Source of the DNA: Endozoicomonas gorgoniicola
GTDB lineage: Bacteria; Pseudomonadota; Gammaproteobacteria; Pseudomonadales; Endozoicomonadaceae
NCBI RefSeq assembly: GCF_025562715.2
Contig: NZ_JAPFCC010000001.1
Location: 2,002,501-2,066,500 of the forward strand
Reading direction: 5' to 3'
Length of the DNA stretch: 64,000 bases
In this document: positions 16,102 through 25,231 of the stretch, piece after piece
Layout: each line of letters starts with the position of its first letter
Position numbering within the stretch: position 1 is the stretch's first letter
The notes under the pieces: model-generated
Databases searched by the model: none
What the model saw: only the letters and a program-made list of their open reading frames with translations
Told to the model about the DNA's origin: nothing
Translations under genes and position numbers: made by a program

Positions 16102-18594
16102 ATGGAACCAAGTCCACTAAACAAAAATACGCCCTCACTATCCGGCGGATTCACTCTCCAGGCACAGAGCGTCAATGAGCAAAGCCGTGTCGCTCCCCGT
16201 TCTGACAGTAGCTCGCCTTATATTCCAGCTGGCACATCGGCTGAATTCGATTTACCGGGCAAACAACTTAAGCAGAGATATTCTCAGCATGCCTGTAACC
16301 ACAGTGAACAGCCAGTCTATAACCAGAATAAAGAGCTACTCAGACTGGCGTTATTATCAAATCACCCCGCCACACAGGCTGCTATTAAAGCATGTGAAAC
16401 AGAGGCCGCCGCCTTTCGTGGAAAGGGTTCCAAATACAGATTCACCGCCTCTACTGAAGCAGAGCAACTGCGGGGTTTAAAACAAAAACTTAACCACTTG
16501 CAGTCCGAAACACCGGTTCCGGAAGTCAATTATTGTCACGCTTACGACCCGAATCGGAATTCATTTGGCACACCTGTTGATTATAAGTTAACTATAAATG
16601 GTGAGAAACAGACCTTAACGGATCAACAGCGATTAAGGCTCGCCAATGATGTCTTGCTGGATGAGATTTCAGATCAGTTAAAAAGCATTTCCAAATCGAG
16701 CCAGGCCAGCAAATGGAAAGGCGATCTGGAACGAAGCGATATCGTACTGCAAGTAGAGGTTCAGGATAGCTGTGTTGATGACCGTTGGATTCTACCTATA
16801 CATTCAGTCAACCCGAACCGAAAGAGCAATCAGATAGTCTCTGATAAGAAAAGCACCACTCCAGTGAAAACGGTTGAGCAAAAAGAAAAAGAACTGATAG
16901 ATAAGTTAGAAAGAACAATTCCTGGCTCAGTCCCTGTGCTTCAGGATGCATTAAGACAGGATGTTCTCAATCCAATTTACCTTTTTATTGCTGATGAACT
17001 TGGTATTACTCCAAAACCATCATCACAGGTTTATTCTGTCGAAGTGACCGCAATTAATCAGGATGAATTCAAAGTAGAAAGTAAAGCCAGATTTACTCGG
17101 TACACAAAACCCGGTGTGAACAAAAGTAACGAAGGTGAAACGACGATTCACGTACAGTCTCATTTCAAACGAGACAATGGGGCGTTCGTTCCTTCCTGGT
17201 TGTCGACCGATATTCAACTTAACGGGATAAAAGCCAAGCATTTGAAAACTCAACCAAAAATGAAGCGTGCTAAAAGTGCCGATGCCTTAAGGGAAGTAAA
17301 AGGCAACCTTATCTCATCTTTATCTCCGCAAAGGCCGGCTTCCACTGTCATGGCAGATTCCCTTCTTCGCTGGAATGAGGGTATATTCTGTGGTGCCACT
17401 TCCCTAAATGGTTCTAAGGCCACACGACCAGCTAGTCACTTTTTTCCGTTTACTCCCGTGGAGCGTCAAATATCCCAGCAAAGAGGTGCCACACAAAAGC
17501 TGACACTTACACAGGTTGATGGCCAGCTCTACGCAACCAATATGCCTCAGACTGAATTAGAGCAGCGAATACAGGAAAAAACGACCATAAGAGACTATAA
17601 AAAAAGTCTGCATGAGGCCCAAAAGGTTTGGGACAGTCCACCCAGGGCGAGTTCAATGTCGATCCCACACCCCCTTAACCAGACTTCCGCTCAACTGAGT
17701 AAACTGATCACCAACAGGCCAACACCTGATTTTTTTGAACAGAATAAAAAGGGTATTATAGCCAGCACACCGGGCACTATAACTACCATGAAACAAGCGG
17801 ATCTGGCTTATAAAAATCTTTGGTTGAATAAAGCAAATGAATTAAGTCAAGGCAGTTCTGACCATGCATACCATTTAGTTATCCATTCATTACCCAGCCT
17901 AACCTTGCAGGGAGAAAAAGTCGCCCAGTTTGTAGAGTTGTCTTCAAAATTGAAAATAATGAGCAATGCCATGGTGAAGCTTTCTGAAGAGGCTAGGGAA
18001 GCCAAAGAGGTTTTTTCCAGAAAAGCAATAAACCAGAAGCAACTTCTGGGCTGGCTTCTCAAGATTAAAACCGAATCATCAGAACAGCTTAAAAAGCTGC
18101 GCGGCTCAGGGTGCGAATTCAGCACACTATGCGAGCAGTATGGTTTCTATAAAAACCAAAGCCCTGTTGATGGCTATCAAAACGCTGCTCAATACCTTGA
18201 AGAGCAGAAAAAACGGGTCATTCTGGAAGAAAAGAAGCTGATGGCTGCCGTCATGATTGCGACTATTGAGTCAAAAGATACCGTTCCGGGTTCTGACACT
18301 CTTCCCGGTTATGATGATTATGCTAAATTCATCAACGACATGGCAGTTTATGATAAAAATGGATCTGCCACCCCACTGGTTTCTCATATGCTGGGCAACT
18401 CCAAACGTTTCAATGGTTATAAACTCTTTGATAACGAAGGCAACTTCAGATTACCAGAACAGCTGGTTAAAGAGGTGGAAGCACAGGCAATAGAAAAGCT
18501 GGTTAAAGAGGTGGAAGCACAGGCAATAGAAAAGCTAGCTATGTACGGGACAAAAAATCCAGAAGCTAAAACTTGCAAGGGCTGGAGGGTATGA
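16102..18594 (+). CDS. Large effector-like protein of unknown function
   Basis: An 830-aa hydrophilic protein starting MEPSPLNKNTPSLSGGFTLQ, with AAGGAA upstream of the ATG. There is no signal peptide and no membrane helix. The first 60 residues are rich in Ser, Pro, Gln and Asn, as in many type III or type IV effector N-termini (inference). Helical stretches with coiled-coil character occur around 600-720 (EKKLMAAVMIATIESK). A 12-residue unit (LVKEVEAQAIEK) is repeated exactly twice near the end. The final 18 residues are encoded by an IS-end relic that begins at 18538, so the native C-terminus has been replaced. No family recognised. Confidence 0.6.
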   Translation: MEPSPLNKNTPSLSGGFTLQAQSVNEQSRVAPRSDSSSPYIPAGTSAEFDLPGKQLKQRYSQHACNHSEQPVYNQNKELLRLALLSNHPATQAAIKACETEAAAFRGKGSKYRFTASTEAEQLRGLKQKLNHLQSETPVPEVNYCHAYDPNRNSFGTPVDYKLTINGEKQTLTDQQRLRLANDVLLDEISDQLKSISKSSQASKWKGDLERSDIVLQVEVQDSCVDDRWILPIHSVNPNRKSNQIVSDKKSTTPVKTVEQKEKELIDKLERTIPGSVPVLQDALRQDVLNPIYLFIADELGITPKPSSQVYSVEVTAINQDEFKVESKARFTRYTKPGVNKSNEGETTIHVQSHFKRDNGAFVPSWLSTDIQLNGIKAKHLKTQPKMKRAKSADALREVKGNLISSLSPQRPASTVMADSLLRWNEGIFCGATSLNGSKATRPASHFFPFTPVERQISQQRGATQKLTLTQVDGQLYATNMPQTELEQRIQEKTTIRDYKKSLHEAQKVWDSPPRASSMSIPHPLNQTSAQLSKLITNRPTPDFFEQNKKGIIASTPGTITTMKQADLAYKNLWLNKANELSQGSSDHAYHLVIHSLPSLTLQGEKVAQFVELSSKLKIMSNAMVKLSEEAREAKEVFSRKAINQKQLLGWLLKIKTESSEQLKKLRGSGCEFSTLCEQYGFYKNQSPVDGYQNAAQYLEEQKKRVILEEKKLMAAVMIATIESKDTVPGSDTLPGYDDYAKFINDMAVYDKNGSATPLVSHMLGNSKRFNGYKLFDNEGNFRLPEQLVKEVEAQAIEKLVKEVEAQAIEKLAMYGTKNPEAKTCKGWRV
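18462..18533 (+). repeat. Two exact tandem copies of a 36-bp coding unit
   Basis: Copies at 18462-18497 and 18498-18533 encode the same 12 residues, LVKEVEAQAIEK. Exact identity suggests a recent duplication that keeps the reading frame. The repeat directly precedes the IS relic. Confidence 0.85.
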
Positions 18595-18618
18595 GCTGGC
18601 GCTCCATGTAGGGAAACC
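18538..18618. mobile_element. Relic of an IS4-type left end
   Basis: The sequence starting CTATGTACGGGACAAAA resembles, over about 65 bases, the left end of the IS4-type element at 18834. It is diverged and lacks a transposase. It truncates the preceding gene and supplies its last codons. Confidence 0.55.
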
Positions 18619-18697
18619 GGTTCCGTTGCAAACAGGTATTGATTTCTGGAGGTGCTACCCTGTAGTCAGTCATTGCAGTTTAGTGCATCGTGAAAAC

Positions 18698-18809
18698 CCA
18701 CGTCCTATGGACGTGGTCATGAATGGTTGGCTCCGCCTGCCATGAACTACCCATGCTACTCCTTATCTCTGAGTTGTCCCCACAACTACTAGAGATAGGA
18801 AGTAGCATG
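18698..18809. repeat. Two strong hairpins, possible IS200/IS605 end
   Basis: CCACGTCC-TAT-GGACGTGG (18698-18716) is an 8-bp perfect hairpin. 18752-18809 forms a long hairpin: an arm starting CATGCTACTCCTTATCTCT pairs with AGAGATAGGAAGTAGCATG, extended by GTTGT/ACAAC inside. Subterminal hairpins of this kind mark IS200/IS605-type ends, but no TnpA or TnpB is present. Confidence 0.45.
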
Positions 18810-18833
18810 AGTAGATTTCTAGTTGTGTCTGGA

Positions 18834-20037
18834 GGCTATGTACGGGACAAAACCCCGGAAAGCCAAGCACAGCAATGGTTTGAGAGGGTGAGCTGACACT
18901 CCAGTCCGGCTACAGTATCCTGTATGGTCTCTAACCTCCGTACAGAACAGTAGTCGTACATGGAAGACGTCAGCTCACTGGCCAGAGAGCTTAAGGCTCA
19001 TCTACCCTGGCATCAAGCCCGCATCATATTTCTCGCACAGTTCGTTCTCTCCCTGATCAGAGGGCGTTCGACCAACCTCTACCGGGTTGCAGAAGAGTTC
19101 CAGAGCTCTGCTCAATCAGAGTCCAGCTACCGGCGTATCAAACGTTTCTTTGCAGGCTATACCTACTGTTATGAGCAACTTGGCAGGCTCATTCTCCATT
19201 GGCTAAAGCTGGATCGCTACACCCTGTGTATGGACAGGACAAACTGGAAGTTTGGCAGCAAAGATATCAACTACCTTGTTGTAGCTATCGCGTGGCAAGG
19301 GGCTGCTATTCCTATCGTTTGGACGTGTCTGGACAAGAATGGTGGCAACTCAAATACTGATGAGCGGATTGCCATTATGAAAAGAGTCCCGGAGCTGATT
19401 CACGCTGAAAAAATTGACGGGCTTTTGGCTGATCGAGAATTCATTGGCCATGAATGGTTCAAGTGGCTTGATGAGCAGAAAATTCTGTGTCGGCTAAGAA
19501 TTCGTGGGAATATCAAGGTACTTGGCAGTTGCGGTCGGGACATTGATGCCGTCAGGCTCTTCTGGAACGTCAAGCTCAACCAAACGGTCACATGGCACAG
19601 TAAACGCCGGGTATCCGGTGTGGATCTGTATATTGGTGCCAGACGCACCCTGAAGGGACTCCTGATCATTGTCGCCACCAGAAAGCCAGAAAGCCAGAAA
19701 GCATGATTGAGGATTATTACAAACGTTGGGCCATAGAGACGCTGTTTGGTTGCCTCAAAAGCCGTGGTTTTGACCTTGAATCGACCCATATGACTGATCT
19801 CGACCGCATGGATAAGCTGATGGGCATTCTGGCATTAGCATTTGCGTGATGTTTGATTATTGGCCATTGGCAGTATGGTGATGCCAGCCTACTCCCTCTG
19901 AACAAGCATGGGCGGCCTGCCAAAAGTCTGTTCAGACTGGGTTTGGATATGCTGAGGCGAGTTTTGAAAAACGCATGCTCAAAAAACGATCAAATTGATT
20001 TCCTGACGATGCTACGGGTTTTGTCCCGTACATAGAT
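18834..20037 (+). mobile_element. IS4-type insertion sequence, inactive
   Basis: Perfect terminal inverted repeats CTATGTACGGGACAAAACC (18834-18852) and its complement (20018-20036). TCTGGAGG lies on both outer sides (ending at 18833, and 20038-20045), consistent with an 8-bp target duplication. The single transposase gene inside is broken twice. The element sits inside another element whose ends read GGTTCCGTTGCAA (18619) and TTGCAACGGAACC (to 20084). Confidence 0.75.
18960..20035 (+). pseudogene. IS4 family transposase broken by repeat slippage and a stop codon
   Basis: The first 248 codons encode an IS4-superfamily DDE transposase: YTLCMDRTNWKFG with the first Asp and GLLADREFIGHEWF with the second. 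At 19678-19701 the 8-bp unit CCAGAAAG occurs three times. With two copies the frame would run TRKPESMIEDYYKRWAIETL, giving the conserved YKRWAIETLFGCLKSRGF region with the catalytic Glu. The third copy shifts it. A TGA at 19847-19849, where Trp is expected (ILALAFA, then CLIIGHWQYG), is a second lesion. The remaining frame runs to 20035. Confidence 0.85.
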
Positions 20038-20041
20038 CTGG

Positions 20042-20084
20042 AGGATAGGTCTTTATGGTCTATCGAAATATTTGCAACGGAACC
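20042..20084. repeat. 43-bp repeat, inverted copy at 21743-21785
   Basis: The sequence AGGATAGGTCTTTATGGTC and on to TTGCAACGGAACC recurs in inverse orientation at 21743-21785 with one mismatch seen. The two copies bracket the catalase gene. They look like the same end of one type of insertion element. Confidence 0.8.
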
Positions 20085-20217
20085 GTCTCTCAGACTGCTC
20101 GCTTGTATCCCCCACTTGGGTCAATGGGGGTATTACGCGAATTTTTGATAAAAAAGAGAGCGATAATACCTCTGTGCTGGCTGAAAACCACAGAGGGTGA
20201 CAGGTTATTTAAACATG

Positions 20218-21669
20218 CTATTTCAGCAACAACGCTTTAATTCTCTGCCCATAATCCTCATCACAACGGGTGAAGTGCTCAACCATACGACTCTGTACGG
20301 ACTCCGTTGCCTGACTCAGGCCATCGACAATATTACTCACCAGTTGCTGCTTCTGGACCTCTGACATTATGCGATACAGATTACCTGCCTGAGAGTAATT
20401 ATCTTCATCAGAAGAATCATAGGCTTTTAACCAGGCATGATTTTCCAGAGGCATTGATGGCTCACCAAACTGTGGTGCTGGTACAGGCGCATCAGAACGG
20501 TCATTGGGGTAGAAGTTAACATCGGCATTTTGCAGATGACCGGTTACAGAACAACCACTGGCTCCAGCCATAACGCCATCACGTTGATAATGATGCACCG
20601 GACATATCGGTTTGTTGACCGGAATCTGCTGATAGTTCACACCCAGGCGATGACGATGCGCATCGGCGTAAGCAAACAGACGCCCTTGCAGAACCTTATC
20701 CGGTGAGACACCAACGCCGGGCACCAGGTTGGAAGGCGCAAAGGCTACCTGCTCGGTTTCGGCAAAGTAATTACCAACATTGCGATTCAGCTCCAGTGTA
20801 CCAATGTCGTTTAATGGAAACTCTTTATGAGGCCAGACCTTGGTTAAATCAAATGGATTGAACTCACACTGCTTTGCCTGCTCATCAGTCATCATCTGAA
20901 TTTTCACCGACCAGCCTGGAAAATCACCTCTCTCAATCGCTTCAACCAGATCCCGTTGCATACCATCGCCCGGCTGTTTAGCGGCCTCATCATTGGTCAG
21001 CGTTTCAATACCCTGGTTGGTCTTGAAGTGCCACTTAACCCAGAAGCGTTCTCCCTCTTTATTCCAGAGGCTCAGAGTGTGGGAACCATAACCATTCATG
21101 TGCCTGAGCGATCCGGGAATACCCCGGTCAGACATAAGAATGGTGATCTGGTGCATGGCCTGCGGATGATTTGCCCAGAATTCAAAATGATGGGCCGGAT
21201 CAGGCAGGTTGGTTTTCGGGTCTTTCTTTTGAGAGTGAATGAAGTCAGGGAATTTGGCGGGGTCACGAATAAAGAAAACCGGCGTATTGTTACCAACGAT
21301 GTCGTAGTTACCCTGTTCTGTATAAAAGCGCAGGGCAAAACCTCTCACGTCACGGACATAATCGCTAGAGTCCTGACCGCCGGCAACGGTAGAAAAACGC
21401 AGGAAGACGTTTGTTTTTTTATCCGCTCCCTGAAGAAAGTCAGCAATCGTATAATCCGATAAATCTTTATTCAGTGTAAAGGTGCCATAAGCACCATAAC
21501 CCCTGGCATGAACAACACGCTCAGGAATTCGTTCACGGTTGAAGTGCGCCAGTTTTTCGAACAGGTGGACATTGTCAAATGTTAACGAACCTCGCTCCCC
21601 GGCAGAGATACTCGTGTCGTCATCAGCGACCGGAGCTCCATTAGCAGTAGTCAAATATGTCTTGCTCAT
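20218..21669 (-). CDS. katA: Cytosolic heme catalase
   Basis: A 483-aa monofunctional catalase that splits hydrogen peroxide to water and oxygen. ATG 21669 (MSKTYLTTANGAPVAD) is chosen because GGAGG stands 6 bases upstream; the extension above it is not needed. The family landmarks are all present: RERIPERVVHARGYGAYG with the distal His, DIVGNNTPVFFIRD with the distal Asn, and RLFAYADAHRHRLG with the heme-ligand Tyr. There is no signal peptide, so it acts in the cytoplasm. Length and motifs fit the small-subunit clade 3 (KatA-like). It stands alone between two inverted IS-end repeats, so it may have been carried in as a unit (inference). Confidence 0.93.
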   Translation of the reverse strand: MSKTYLTTANGAPVADDDTSISAGERGSLTFDNVHLFEKLAHFNRERIPERVVHARGYGAYGTFTLNKDLSDYTIADFLQGADKKTNVFLRFSTVAGGQDSSDYVRDVRGFALRFYTEQGNYDIVGNNTPVFFIRDPAKFPDFIHSQKKDPKTNLPDPAHHFEFWANHPQAMHQITILMSDRGIPGSLRHMNGYGSHTLSLWNKEGERFWVKWHFKTNQGIETLTNDEAAKQPGDGMQRDLVEAIERGDFPGWSVKIQMMTDEQAKQCEFNPFDLTKVWPHKEFPLNDIGTLELNRNVGNYFAETEQVAFAPSNLVPGVGVSPDKVLQGRLFAYADAHRHRLGVNYQQIPVNKPICPVHHYQRDGVMAGASGCSVTGHLQNADVNFYPNDRSDAPVPAPQFGEPSMPLENHAWLKAYDSSDEDNYSQAGNLYRIMSEVQKQQLVSNIVDGLSQATESVQSRMVEHFTRCDEDYGQRIKALLLK

Positions 21670-21742
21670 TCCAACCTCCGTTAAGGTGGGGGTTTTTATT
21701 ATATGCAATCACAACTTTACGGATGGGTGCAATTAAAAATAT

Positions 21743-21785
21743 GGTTCCGTTGCAAGTATTTCGATAGACCATAAAGACCTATCCT
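21743..21785. repeat. 43-bp repeat, inverted copy of 20042-20084
   Basis: Starts GGTTCCGTTGCAAGTATT and ends at the bases AGGTC/ATCCT near 21785. It lies about 75 bases upstream of the catalase start and mirrors the copy downstream of the gene. Confidence 0.8.
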
Positions 21786-21799
21786 TCAGACACAACTAG

Positions 21800-23525
21800 C
21801 CCGGATATTTCATAAAAGAGCAATAATCTCCGGTCAGGTCGTTTCACTCTGGCTTTTCCGGAGGTTTGTTGCTTCACTGTCCATGAAAAAGCTATGGCAA
21901 TCTGGCTCCACCTAGAATCCGAACGTTTTTTAGTCAGTTCCTGCTTCTTCAGAACAACAGAATGCCCCAGCACTCTCTCAGTTGGTCGCTATTGGGGCTG
22001 GCTGAGTTCGTGCAGCTGGTTATCTCGGTCGAGGCAACGGCATTGAATAAAAGATTTCTGTTATATGCTGCAAAAGCCCCTTGAATGGATAACTGCGAGG
22101 TAAGTGCAGCTTGACCCGGTCTTTGTACTCAACCACTTTGACCGCAACTTTACAGAGCTTCGTGATCACCGTTGATGGCTGCGCTTTTTCCAGCTCCGTA
22201 CCTTTCAGTGCTTTGGTTCTCAGCTCATAATGAAGAACGTAAGCAGCGCAGGCGTAAAACATTCTCAAATGGTTCGCCAAAAAGCTCTGGTCTGACAAGC
22301 GGTCACCGGACAAATCACTTTTCAGATGCTTGATGAAGTTCTCATCCTGTCCTCTGGGACAGTAGAGTTCTTCATATATCTTCTCGGGAGAAGCCTCCTT
22401 AATCGAGGTCACAATAAAGCGTGGATTGTCGCCTTTCTGGTTGACCTCTGCTTTGTAGATTATCCGGGTATCTAGCCCTTTCCAGCTTTTGGCCTGATAT
22501 TCTGCCCCCCGTAAAGTCTGAGGCGCTCTGGCTGCGGCATGTTGTTCAATTTTGCCAGTCCGGTTTTTAACCCTCAGAGCTTTCCGTGCTTCATCCAGCA
22601 ACTCTTTGGCTTTAGGCCGCAAGGCCGTCTTGTGTCCTGTGCACCTTTACCCAGCACATAGTCGGAGTGAGGGGCATCCTGAACAACCTGCATCAACTCT
22701 GGTTGGGTAAAGTGGCTGTCTCCACAAACCGGTAAATGGGTTTTCGGCCATCTTTTACGGATCAGCTTGATGACTCGCTTGAGAATGGCAGCATTTTCTT
22801 CACCTGTAGGTGTTTTTCCCGGGCGAAGAACAGCTGTAATCAACTTGCCGCTGAGTCCCTCAAAAATCATCAGAGGTAGATAACAGTAATCCTGATACTT
22901 GGCTTGGCATTGAACAGGTTCATCTGTTGACTGCCATGAGTAATAGCAGGAGTATGGTCAAGATCGATAATCGCTGCTGCAGGAGGTAGTTCGTAACTGC
23001 TGATGAAGTGCTCTGCGAGTGCCTTGGCGAGCCTGTAAATGTCTGCCCGGGTCATAGACTGCCCCAGTCTTGTATAAGTGGACGCTGACGCAAGGTGATT
23101 ATCATTGTCCAGCGGGTTCCGTCCGGTGACGAGCTTGAACATAGGGTCTTTACGCAGATGATTGCTGTCGCTGGCATCCTCATAACCGCAAGCCATTTGC
23201 AAGACTCTCTGGACCAGAAGGTCTTGCAAAGGATGATCAATATAGGATTGATGACGTCTGTCGTTGATGGCACTGCTCAACTTCTCAATGAGTCTACTGT
23301 GAAGGATGGTTTCCCGCAGCAGCAATGCACCAAAATCAGAGGATAATTCCCCACCATTGAAGTCTGCACGGACAGTTTTTCTATTTGACGGGTGAAAACG
23401 AAGTTGTTCTTGTGTAGATTTGGTCATGGCAAGTTCCGGTTTGCTTTTTCCGAAGCATTTTTTTGGTCGACCCAATCATATCAAGTGACTGGGCAGAACT
23501 TGCCTTCTTTCATGAAATATTCGGG
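21800..23525 (-). mobile_element. IS1380 family element, inactive
   Basis: Ends are inverted repeats CCCGGATATTTCATAAAAGA (21800) and, on the minus strand from 23525, CCCGAATATTTCATGAAAGA. CTAG lies on both sides (21796-21799 and 23526-23529), the 4-bp duplication normal for IS1380. It inserted into the element remnant that carries the 21743 repeat. Its transposase is broken. Confidence 0.8.
22020..23475 (-). pseudogene. IS1380 family transposase with two frameshifts
   Basis: Three consecutive minus-strand frames make up one IS1380 transposase. The first ends after AAAIIDLDHTPAITHGSQQM, where the catalytic Asp region lies. At about 22895-22905 a duplication of CCAAG shifts the frame; without it the text would read AKYQDYCYLPLMIFEGLSG. 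The second frame (GKLITAVLRPGKTPTGEE) holds the second Asp region (PVCGDSHFTQPEL). A further shift near 22630 leads to the C-terminal frame (LRPKAKELLDEARK). The start is 23475 or Met at 23427 (MTKSTQEQL). Confidence 0.85.
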
Positions 23526-23692
23526 CTAGAAAGTCAATTTTGTGATTTTTGCCGCGTAGCGGCTTGGTTCAACAAGCACTTTCAGTTCGCTCGCTTCACT
23601 ACCCTGACGTGCCTTCGGCACGCGGCTGAAGCAGGTGTTATGCGGAAAAAGCGAGATCTGTGCCTCACTCCTTTGAAGCACAGAAGTCAAGG

Positions 23693-24211
23693 TTAATTTT
23701 GGAATCGTCTTAGTTGAGTTGCTAATTGTTCGGCTGGGTGAAGTTGCTCTGCGAGTGCCTGCACAGTCACTTCATCATGAGCTTGCTGCGCTGCTTGGAT
23801 CGCCTGCCTTGTAGTTTGAGAGAACTGCTCACAAACTTTAGCCAAGTAATCAGCATTTTTTTGCACATCAGTACTTTGTGGGGGAGACTCAATCTTAGAA
23901 TATTCACTCAAATCGTGATAAGTTGATGGAATTCTTGCTCCCATCATGCTGATTCTCTCAGCCACTTCATTTGACGGAGTAAAAGGTTGGACAGTTTGCT
24001 GCCCTTGCTGTCGGGTATTCTGCGTATCAGGAGAAACGGCCGAGAGGATTTGTGTAAATTCTGCCGACCTGCTGCCTTGGGTGTTCCATTGGCAGGCTCG
24101 AATAAGATTTTCAAGAGCTTCCCGTTCGCAATAAACGGAGTTTAACTTCTGAACAAGTTGCTCTTTTTTCCCTTGTTCAATGCCCAGTTGGGCCTCTTTC
24201 ATATTTGCCAT
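23693..24211 (-). CDS. Small helical protein of unknown function
   Basis: A 172-aa soluble protein rich in Gln, Ala and Glu, starting MANMKEAQLGIEQGKKEQL. The first 45 residues and the last 70 (ADYLAKVCEQFSQTTRQAIQ and on) are predicted-looking amphipathic helices, possibly coiled coils. The centre is Ser/Thr/Gln/Pro-rich and less ordered. No signal peptide, no membrane segment, no recognised domain. It is isolated between an IS1380 and an IS66 remnant. The coding bias looks like that of the other genes, so I take it as real. Confidence 0.55.
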   Translation of the reverse strand: MANMKEAQLGIEQGKKEQLVQKLNSVYCEREALENLIRACQWNTQGSRSAEFTQILSAVSPDTQNTRQQGQQTVQPFTPSNEVAERISMMGARIPSTYHDLSEYSKIESPPQSTDVQKNADYLAKVCEQFSQTTRQAIQAAQQAHDEVTVQALAEQLHPAEQLATQLRRFQN

Positions 24212-24379
24212 TGCTCAATCCAAAGGTATGCTCGTATGAGCAAAGGCAATGTACAAATATCATGTAGAAAGCACAAATGTTTCTTTATACATTTTTAACA
24301 TTGAACAGAAGTATATAAGTTAACTTTCGAATAAATCAGGTAGCCTGAGGCCTCTAACCTCCAGCCCCCACTTCATCAC

Positions 24380-24437
24380 GGCTTGCGGATCCGCACCGGG
24401 CGAGTCACCGAGGATGATGAAACCTGATCCGCAAGCC
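24380..24437. repeat. 12-bp perfect inverted repeat
   Basis: GGCTTGCGGATC (24380-24391) and GATCCGCAAGCC (24426-24437) form a strong stem with a 34-nt loop upstream of the IS66 remnant. No T-run. It may be part of an older mobile element. Confidence 0.5.
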
Positions 24438-24465
24438 TTTAACGGAAACAAGCCCGAGTTTATAT

Positions 24466-24880
24466 GTAAGCGTCAGGCCAACTACATCTACTACCCCTCT
24501 GTAAAATCCTGAACACTAATGCTTCCAAACATTCAGGAAGTTGCCATGACAACCCATCGCCCCACCGATTTCTGGAAACACCATATCCGAGCCTGGAACA
24601 AAAGCGGGCTCTCCCAGTCCGAATATGCCCGCAGGCATGAACTCCCGGTTAAAACATTCGGCTACCATAAAAGACGCTTCGATAATCAAAGGATCACTCA
24701 GTCCGCTCTCGATTAAAAGAGCCAAAGCCTTTGATTTCTGCTTCTGTCGCACAAGAGCCGCAACACCAAAAAACACCGGAAACAGGCATCACCCTTGTCA
24801 GCACCGGCTGGCTTCGTGTTGAGCTGGCTACCGGATTTGACGCAACGGCTTTAAAGCAGGTTCTCAATATTTTGGAGGTC
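24466..24880 (+). mobile_element. IS66 remnant with frameshifted tnpA
   Basis: It starts with an IS66-type terminus GTAAGCGTCAGGCC at 24466. A tnpA-like frame begins at ATG 24546 (RPTDFWKHHIRAWNKSGLSQ, an HTH), shifts near 24715 and continues TPETGITLVSTGWLRVEL and DATALKQVLNIL. tnpB, tnpC and the right end are missing. A second, related fragment is at 28230-28530. Confidence 0.75.
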
Positions 24881-25057
24881 ACTGACAGGGGTTCAGAGCA
24901 ATACCCGAATTTGTTTGCACACTGGGGGATTGAAATGGTGGAGGGTTTGCCTGATGGAAGCTCAGTGAGCTGAGAGGTTCATGCTGAATTTTGCGAGAAG
25001 CTGGCGGAGAAGTTCCGCTGCCTTACTCTCCATGAATTAGCCTCCGTTTTTCGTTTA

Positions 25058-25094
25058 ATAGATTTTATCTATTGAAGACATATCCAAAGCAAAT
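25058..25094 (+). promoter_or_regulatory. Possible OxyR binding site upstream of the exported catalase
   Basis: The spacing ATAG-N7-CTAT-N7-ATAT-N7-AAAT matches the OxyR consensus ATAG-N7-CTAT-N7-ATAG-N7-CTAT fully in the first two blocks and partly in the last two. It lies 140 bases upstream of the catalase start, where peroxide control would be expected. This is a pattern match only. Confidence 0.4.
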
Positions 25095-25231
25095 TATAAA
25101 CATTGTCGCTTTACTGTTGTAATGACCTTTCTATAAAAAAACAAAAAAAATACTGCCAGTGCTGGTGTGCTCACAATGGTTTGTATCAGCGCCGTTATCA
25201 GATGGCAGCATTTATTTGAAAGGGGGACCTT

